The notes under the pieces were generated by a model that was not told the origin of the DNA, did no database searches, and saw only the letters and a list, made by a program, of their open reading frames with translations. Below, piece after piece: positions 58,857 to 64,000 of a stretch of DNA of 64,000 nt. This DNA comes from Hymenobacter sp. DG25A (GTDB lineage: Bacteria > Bacteroidota > Bacteroidia > Cytophagales > Hymenobacteraceae), in contig NZ_CP012623.1 in NCBI RefSeq assembly GCF_001280305.1, positions 3,100,001 through 3,164,000 on the forward strand, given 5' to 3'. A program made the translations under genes and the position numbers. Numbering within the stretch: position 1 is the stretch's first letter; every line of letters begins with the position of its first letter.

Positions 58857-59795
58857 ATGGCTCTTCGTCTATCCGTTATTTGTTTGTTGGTCCTGAGCGG
58901 CCTGGCCGCCTGCACGCCGGAACCCGGCTCAGAACCCCGCTTTAACTTCGTGGGCTCCTCGCGCTTCACCTCCAACGACCGGCTGCTCACCACCCCCGGC
59001 GATACGCTGACCACGCGCGTAACCGGCGACCTGCGTGATAGTCTAAACGACCCACTCCTGCAGCATTACACCATTACCGTAGACTACACTCCCAAGGAGA
59101 AGGACGAAGAAAAGAAGCTCCCGCAGCTCGTTTACTTCGACACCACGTTCAGCAGCCTCAATTTCAACTATCAGCTTACGTTTGGTGCCCGTACTACCTC
59201 CGGCTACGAGCGGTGGAAACATACGCTCACCAATGCGGATGGCAAAGCTGTTTCCCGCTCCTACCTGCTTACCGTGCGGAATCCGGACTCGCTGAAGGCC
59301 TACCACCCCTACAAGGTATTCCTGCAAGCCGCCCGCCGCACCAGCAGCCGCAGCACGCTCAATGCCCGGCAGGGCCTGGTATTTCCGGGCTTTACCGTGC
59401 GCGATAACCCGGCCGCCCAGCAGCTGGTGGACCTCATAGCTCTGCCTTCGGCCGCCGGCGGAATAGAGCTGGCCTCTCCAACCGATGCCACCGTGGCCGC
59501 TGCTGCCCCGGTGCTCAATAGTACGGCGTGGCTTACCCGCAACGCTACTACCATCCGCCAAACCAGCCTCGCCCAGGCGCAATTCAGCCTGCTTACGAAA
59601 GCCACTGATCTGGTAGCGTTATATGATAGTGCAAAGGTCAGCACTACCCCTACCCGCTCCGGCGCGCTGGTGAAGGAAAAAGTGCTGACTTTCCGGACGG
59701 CCGCCGGGCGCACCGGAGCTATTTATGTGGAAGATGTGACCAATAATACAGCTCTCCCCCGGGCCACGCTTCAGGTCAGAATTGACAAAGAATAA
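58857..59795 (+). CDS. Hypothetical lipoprotein
   Basis: 312 residues from the ATG at 58857. Signal peptide with lipobox LAAC, Cys at residue 19. The mature protein alternates charged and hydrophobic beta strands: LLQHYTITVDYTPKEK, KLPQLVYFDTTFSSLNFNYQLTF, RYSYLLTV-like regions, and a tail GRTGAIYVEDVTNNT. It lacks catalytic motifs. It resembles the many beta-rich surface lipoproteins of Bacteroidetes. The upstream frame reaches 58761 without adding a signal peptide. TGACTTTG at 58823-58830 is a possible -7 element (one mismatch). Confidence 0.72.
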   Translation: MALRLSVICLLVLSGLAACTPEPGSEPRFNFVGSSRFTSNDRLLTTPGDTLTTRVTGDLRDSLNDPLLQHYTITVDYTPKEKDEEKKLPQLVYFDTTFSSLNFNYQLTFGARTTSGYERWKHTLTNADGKAVSRSYLLTVRNPDSLKAYHPYKVFLQAARRTSSRSTLNARQGLVFPGFTVRDNPAAQQLVDLIALPSAAGGIELASPTDATVAAAAPVLNSTAWLTRNATTIRQTSLAQAQFSLLTKATDLVALYDSAKVSTTPTRSGALVKEKVLTFRTAAGRTGAIYVEDVTNNTALPRATLQVRIDKE

Positions 59796-59823
59796 AGCTC
59801 CGTACCACGTACTATAAAGCCAT

Positions 59824-59860
59824 AAAAAGAGCCGGTGCCTTGAAGGCACCGGCTCTTTTT
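59824..59860. terminator. Bidirectional terminator between convergent genes
   Basis: AAAAAGAGCCGGTGCCTT and AAGGCACCGGCTCTTTTT form a perfect 18-base stem with a one-base loop. It serves both the lipoprotein gene and the porin gene. Confidence 0.92.
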
Positions 59861-59880
59861 ATGGTAATAAGCAGGCCGAT

Positions 59881-61422
59881 TTAAAAGAGCTTTCCAACCG
59901 TAAAGCTGGTGGTAAAGCGGTGCTCATCAATTGTAAGGCGGGGCTGCTGGCCATTCGCTAAATTGAACGGCGAATAAGTGGAGCTGCCGGTGGTGTACAC
60001 CCCCGACAAATCGATAAACGTATTTTTCTGGCGCAGGCCCACCCCACCGGTATAGTATGCGCGGGTGCGGTCTGCCTCGTTGGATTTGAATGGGTCGCCG
60101 TAGAGGGCGTAGCCCAACCGGAAGCGGAAGATATCGGCCCGCAGCTCGCCCCCCAGGCGCACGTTCACGGCCGATTTATATTTATCTGCCACGGCCTGGT
60201 TTTGCTCATCGAAATAAGACTCATCGGCCGTTTTCTTTTCATTATCGGCGTGCAGGCGGGCCTGGCCGTAGTTCACGTATTCGACATCAGCCGAAACAAA
60301 GCCGTTTTTACCCACTACCAACGCCCCACCCACATTGGCCCGGAAAGGCGACGTGAGGGTGTAGTTTGATTCGCCGGGCCGCGTTACCGCCATGGCATCA
60401 TTAATGGTGCTGACGGTGCCGTTGGAATTGGTTACTTGCAGGCCGGAGAAGTTGGTACTGAGCGACGTTTTGTAGGTTTCGGTGAGGCTGCTGAACGTAG
60501 GCGTCTGCACCGAGGCCCCGATTCGCAGTTGGTCGCTGGCCCGGTAAATAACCCCGGCCCGCACATTAAGGCCGGTGCCGGTCGTGTTTACCTCATCGCG
60601 CAGCAGCAGCGAGGTAAAGGCCGTATTCGCGTCGTCCTCTGCTTCACTGTATTCCCGCAGCAGATTATACCGCGTCCGGACCACACCCAGGCTGGCGCCC
60701 AGGTATACCTTGTCGCGGTAGCTGGCACCATAGCCAAAGTCGTACTGCGTTTGCGAGCCAGTAGTGGAAACCGTTTCATCAATGAGAACCGGCTCAGAGC
60801 GGTTGATGGTAGAGACATAGTCCCGGCCTTGCTCGTCCTGGTTCACATTCGTCAGGTAAGCCCCATAGCCCAGTCCATCCAGAGTGGTGATGTTCTCCCC
60901 GTTTTGTCCGTATTCCGCATCCAGGTCATCCTGCGTAGCCGGCGATTCGCGTAAGTACTCAAAGAAAGTCTGCCTGTCAGCTACGTTCCCTTTGTAATGA
61001 AAGCGGGAATTGAAATCGTTGATGCGCGTGGCCCCAATAGCAAAGCTGCTCCCGCGCCAGTCCGATGAGTTATCGTTATCAGCCAGACGGTTGGTAAACA
61101 CCACGCCCACGCTGCCGATGTGCAGGCTGCTGCGGTTATTCTCCAGAGGGCTGCCCACCCCCGAAGTGGTGGTATTGGAAAAGCCCAGCCCGGGCGTAAA
61201 GCTAAACTCCGACTGACGATACAAGCACAACCCGGCCGGGTTGGTACTTAGCACGCCCAGATCGGCGCCCACGGCGGTGGTGGCGCCCCCAATAGCCTGG
61301 GTGCGGGCCGTGCCGCCAAACTGCTGCCAGGAGTAGCGCAGTGCATCAGCATCGGTTTGGGCAACAGAAGGGAGGGCGAGACCCAGACAAGCCAGGCCAA
61401 GCCAGAACGGAAGGGTTTTCAT
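59881..61422 (-). CDS. OmpP1/FadL-family outer membrane transport protein
   Basis: 513 residues. Signal peptide 1-21 (LPFWLGLACLGLALPSVAQ). The start of the mature part has SWQQFGGTARTQAIGGATTAVGADLGVLSTNPAGL, the hallmark of FadL/OmpP1 proteins (the hatch and Asn-Pro-Ala-Gly-Leu). The rest is a beta-barrel pattern with long loops rich in Asp, Asn, Thr and Tyr, including GYGAYLTNV and QYDFGYGASYRDKVYLGASLG. It ends in a typical Phe-terminal strand (TTSFTVGKLF). FadL-type channels bring hydrophobic molecules such as fatty acids across the outer membrane. It is followed 47 bases upstream by the gene at 61470, same strand, so the two may form an operon. Confidence 0.88.
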   Translation of the reverse strand: MKTLPFWLGLACLGLALPSVAQTDADALRYSWQQFGGTARTQAIGGATTAVGADLGVLSTNPAGLCLYRQSEFSFTPGLGFSNTTTSGVGSPLENNRSSLHIGSVGVVFTNRLADNDNSSDWRGSSFAIGATRINDFNSRFHYKGNVADRQTFFEYLRESPATQDDLDAEYGQNGENITTLDGLGYGAYLTNVNQDEQGRDYVSTINRSEPVLIDETVSTTGSQTQYDFGYGASYRDKVYLGASLGVVRTRYNLLREYSEAEDDANTAFTSLLLRDEVNTTGTGLNVRAGVIYRASDQLRIGASVQTPTFSSLTETYKTSLSTNFSGLQVTNSNGTVSTINDAMAVTRPGESNYTLTSPFRANVGGALVVGKNGFVSADVEYVNYGQARLHADNEKKTADESYFDEQNQAVADKYKSAVNVRLGGELRADIFRFRLGYALYGDPFKSNEADRTRAYYTGGVGLRQKNTFIDLSGVYTTGSSTYSPFNLANGQQPRLTIDEHRFTTSFTVGKLF

Positions 61423-61469
61423 ACAGAGAAGGTGGGAAGCAGAACGAATACGCGCAAGGCTGGCGGCGC

Positions 61470-62675
61470 TTAGTTAACGCGGCCACGGCCACGCGAGCCG
61501 TTGTCGTTGGAGGAAGGCGTGGGGCGGCTGGCCGGCTCACTGTTGCGCTCGGCGGGCCGCTCATAAGAGCGGGAAGGCTGCTCACTGCGCTCCGGGGTGT
61601 ACTCCCGGGTACGCTCCCGCCGGGGCTGCTCCGCAGACCGGGCCGGACGCTCTTCGCGGCTCTCAGAACCTTCCGGGTAGCTGCGCGAGCGGCGGGGCTG
61701 CGGACGAGGGGTTTCCTCTTCTTCCCGGGCCGGGCTGGGCGTGGGCATCTGGGGCCGGCTTTCCAGCACGCGGCCGGGCCGCGAAGCCGGGTCATTCACA
61801 CTGCCCCGCACCCCGCCATCGGCGTTGCGCTCCTCAATGCGGCCCCGGGCCGGAATAGGCCGGTTGGTGCCGGGTGAGGTGGAAACCGGACGGCGCCCCG
61901 ACTCCGTGGCCGGCACGCTAATGGAGGTGCCGCCGGAGGTATTGGTGCGGCTATCTACTGCGCGGCGGTCGGTAATTACGCCGCGTCCGCGGGTAGTGGA
62001 GTTCCCGGGGCCTACGTTGGTGCTCCGGTCACGGCGGGGGCCGTAGTAGGTGTTGTCCCGCGAGGTTTTGCCCCAGTCGTTGTAGCGGTTGTTATAATAG
62101 CCGTTGTGGTAGCCATTGCGGTACCCGTTCCGGTAGCCCCAATCATAGCCGCCATACCCATAGCCGTATCCATAAGGACGACGGTAGGAAGGCCAGCCCC
62201 AGCCAATGGAAATGTTCACGTAAGAGCCGCCACCATAGAAGGGGTCATAAAAGGGGTCGTAGTAGCCGTAGCGACGGCCGTAGGCATAGTCGCCGTAAAA
62301 CCAGGGGTCGTAGGCGTAGCTGGTGTAGGCGTAATCATAGTAGCCCGGCGCGAAAGACCAGTAGCTGGGCTGATGGAAACGCCGGATACGCGCCATGTAC
62401 GTGTATTCGTCATCATCGTAAGTGGAGTACGAATCACTGTACTGCTCCCGCCCTTGATCAGTGCGAGAGTCCTGCGTGGCCGATGACTCGTTGGAAGGCA
62501 CGCTTTCCGCGCCCCGGTTTGCCTGCACGGCGGCCAGGGCGGGGTCCACGGTGGTTTGGTCTTTAGACGAGTAATAGACCCCGTCGCTCTCCGTGGTGAG
62601 AGCAGAAGTGCCCGCACAGCTTCCCAGCGCAACCAGGGCCAGAGCGGACAGGAAAGTAGTGAGGGATTTTTTCAT
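61470..62675 (-). CDS. Lipoprotein with Tyr/Gly/Arg-rich low-complexity sequence
   Basis: 401 residues. A lipoprotein signal ends in LGSC (residues 17-20). Residues 65-100 are acidic and Tyr/Asp/Ser-rich. Residues 100-200 are dominated by Tyr, Gly, Trp, Pro (YGDYAYGRRYGYYDPFYDPFY), followed by GYRNGYRNGYHNGYYNN-type repeats. Residues 200-400 are Arg/Ser/Pro/Glu-rich with many RG and REE stretches and no fold pattern. Such proteins are common in Cytophagales and may be structural in the envelope. There is no catalytic motif. It lies directly upstream of the FadL-type gene on the same strand. Function unknown. Confidence 0.72.
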   Translation of the reverse strand: MKKSLTTFLSALALVALGSCAGTSALTTESDGVYYSSKDQTTVDPALAAVQANRGAESVPSNESSATQDSRTDQGREQYSDSYSTYDDDEYTYMARIRRFHQPSYWSFAPGYYDYAYTSYAYDPWFYGDYAYGRRYGYYDPFYDPFYGGGSYVNISIGWGWPSYRRPYGYGYGYGGYDWGYRNGYRNGYHNGYYNNRYNDWGKTSRDNTYYGPRRDRSTNVGPGNSTTRGRGVITDRRAVDSRTNTSGGTSISVPATESGRRPVSTSPGTNRPIPARGRIEERNADGGVRGSVNDPASRPGRVLESRPQMPTPSPAREEEETPRPQPRRSRSYPEGSESREERPARSAEQPRRERTREYTPERSEQPSRSYERPAERNSEPASRPTPSSNDNGSRGRGRVN

Positions 62676-62869
62676 GACAGCGCAACAAACAGAGGACGAC
62701 TAAAGAAAAGAGTACCAACAACCCCAAACGGTTGCCTGTCACTTTTAGACAAGGGCAGAATGCTCCGGTTTAATAACGTAATTTCGCCCCGAAACGGTGC
62801 CCCAAACTACTGACAAATGTTGTACCAGTTTGCGGAACTATTCCTACTCTACCCAAAGATAGTCCCATC

Positions 62870-64000
62870 ATGAGCAAAAGCCTGCCGAAGCGGAGCGAAG
62901 ATTATTCGCTGTGGTATAATGAATTGGTGAAACGCGCTGGTCTGGCCGAGAATTCGGCCGTGCGCGGCTGCATGGTTATCAAGCCCTACGGCTACGCCAT
63001 CTGGGAAAAAATGCAGCGCACCCTGGACGACATGTTCAAGCGCACCGGCCACCAGAATGCCTACTTCCCGCTGTTCGTGCCCAAAAGCTTATTTGAAGCC
63101 GAGGAGAAAAACGCGGAAGGCTTTGCCAAAGAATGCGCCGTAGTAACCCACTACCGCCTGCAAACCGACCCCGACAACCCCGGCAAGCTGCGCGTAGACC
63201 CCAACGCTAAGCTGGAAGAAGAGCTGATTGTGCGCCCCACCTCGGAGGCCATTATCTGGAGCACCTACAAGGGCTGGATCCAGAGCTACCGCGACCTGCC
63301 CCTGCTCATTAACCAGTGGGCCAACGTGGTGCGCTGGGAAATGCGCACCCGCCTGTTTCTGCGCACGGCGGAGTTTCTGTGGCAGGAAGGCCACACGGCC
63401 CACGCCACCGCTGAGGAAGCCCTGGCCGAAACCCGCCAGATGCTGGACGTGTACGCCGAGTTTGCCGAAGAGCACCTGGCGCTGCCCGTTATTAAAGGTG
63501 TAAAAACCGAGAACGAGCGGTTTGCCGGCGCCCTAGAAACCTATTGCATTGAAGGCATGATGCAGGATGGCAAGGCGCTGCAGGCCGGCACCTCGCACTT
63601 CCTGGGGCAGAATTTTGCCAAGGCGTTTGACGTGCAGTTTGCCAACAAGCAGGGCCAGCTGGAGCACGTGTGGGGCACCAGCTGGGGCGTAAGCACCCGC
63701 CTGATGGGGGCCCTGGTAATGGCGCATTCCGACGACGAAGGCCTGGTGCTGCCGCCCAAGCTGGCTCCCATTCAGGTGGTGATTGTTCCCATCTACAAAA
63801 CCGGCCAGCTGGATGAGCTGCTGGAGCGCATCCGCCCCATTCAGATGGGCCTGATTGCCCGCGGCATTTCCGTGAAGATTGATGACCGCGACACCGAGCG
63901 CCCCGGCTTTAAGTTTGCGGAGTGGGAGCTGAAAGGCGTGCCCGTTCGCATGGCCGTAGGCATGCGCGACCTGGACGCCGGCACCGTGGAAATTGCCCGC
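62870..64000 (+). CDS. proS: Prolyl-tRNA synthetase, N-terminal part (cut by window edge)
   Basis: 377 residues are visible from the ATG at 62870; the frame is open to the last base. The class II synthetase core begins [15 protein letters not shown], with motif 2 [25 protein letters not shown] and the ATP/Pro-site segment [38 protein letters not shown]. The absence of a large insertion between motifs and the sequence [20 protein letters not shown] fit the short eukaryote/archaea-like ProRS found in many Bacteroidetes. The anticodon-binding domain starts near [13 protein letters not shown]. The C-terminal zinc-like domain is outside the window. It charges tRNA-Pro. TAATTTCG at 62779-62786 could be part of its promoter. 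Confidence 0.95.
   Translation, partial: MSKSLPKRSEDYSLWYNELVKRAGLAENSAVRGCMVIKPYGYAIWEKMQRTLDDMFKRTGHQNAYFPLFVPKSLFEAEEKNAEGFAKECAVVTHYRLQTDPDNPGKLRVDPNAKLEEELIVRPTSEAIIWSTYKGWIQSYRDLPLLINQWANVVRWEMRTRLFLRTAEFLWQEGHTAHATAEEALAETRQMLDVYAEFAEEHLALPVIKGVKTENERFAGALETYCIEGMMQDGKALQAGTSHFLGQNFAKAFDVQFANKQGQLEHVWGTSWGVSTRLMGALVMAHSDDEGLVLPPKLAPIQVVIVPIYKTGQLDELLERIRPIQMGLIARGISVKIDDRDTERPGFKFAEWELKGVPVRMAVGMRDLDAGTVEIAR

Noticed and set aside
1-64000. CRISPR arrays, tRNA and rRNA genes, insertion sequences
   Set aside because: I looked at the gaps between genes for regular repeats, cloverleaf patterns and transposase genes and found none. Short tRNA genes could still be missed by eye.

Overview
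The window looks like chromosomal DNA of a high-GC member of the Bacteroidetes, most likely Hymenobacter or a close relative in the Cytophagales. The evidence is indirect. There are many Bacteroidetes-type families (SusC-like TonB-dependent receptor, FadL/OmpP1 porin, DUF4142 lipoproteins, DPP IV, a kynurenine pathway). There is a lycopene cyclase fit for a pigmented cell. Several -7 elements follow TAnnTTTG, and the gene starts lack strong Shine-Dalgarno sequences. No tRNA, rRNA, CRISPR array or insertion sequence was seen.

Left third (1-27 kb): mostly housekeeping genes in short units separated by clear hairpin terminators. These are the end of a trypsin-like protease, small membrane and secreted proteins, a pyrophosphatase, a PAS histidine kinase, ettA, a DUF349 protein, an orphan ABC ATPase, crtY, a LOG-type nucleotide hydrolase, a MacB/FtsX permease, queA, ispD, an enoyl-CoA hydratase, three small lipoproteins (two DUF4142), uvrA, a Rof-like protein, asnS and rpoN. 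Three inverted repeats lie between 7.9 and 10.4 kb. Two of them run into the 5' ends of coding regions.

Middle (27-55 kb): a tryptophan/kynurenine degradation set (kmo, kynU, 3-hydroxyanthranilate dioxygenase, ACMS decarboxylase, an SDR, and a 2-aminomuconate-semialdehyde dehydrogenase-type ALDH). It is interrupted by membrane glycosylation genes. One low-GC GT-C gene sits inside the kynurenine operon, and a 14-kb block (39.0-53.3 kb) separates the SDR from the ALDH. The block holds family-2 glycosyltransferases, a methyltransferase, polytopic GT-C-like proteins and a lipoprotein. Two large paralogues in the block join a GT-C-like membrane part to a beta-sandwich-like tail. One of these is frameshifted at a run of nine C. 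Two of the glycosyltransferases are recent duplicates, and one polytopic gene is decayed.

Right end (55-64 kb): a lipoprotein with a TonB C-terminal domain, DPP IV, an unknown lipoprotein, a FadL-type porin, a Tyr/Gly/Arg-rich lipoprotein and the start of proS, cut by the window edge.

All family names come from reading motifs by eye. No database search was run.
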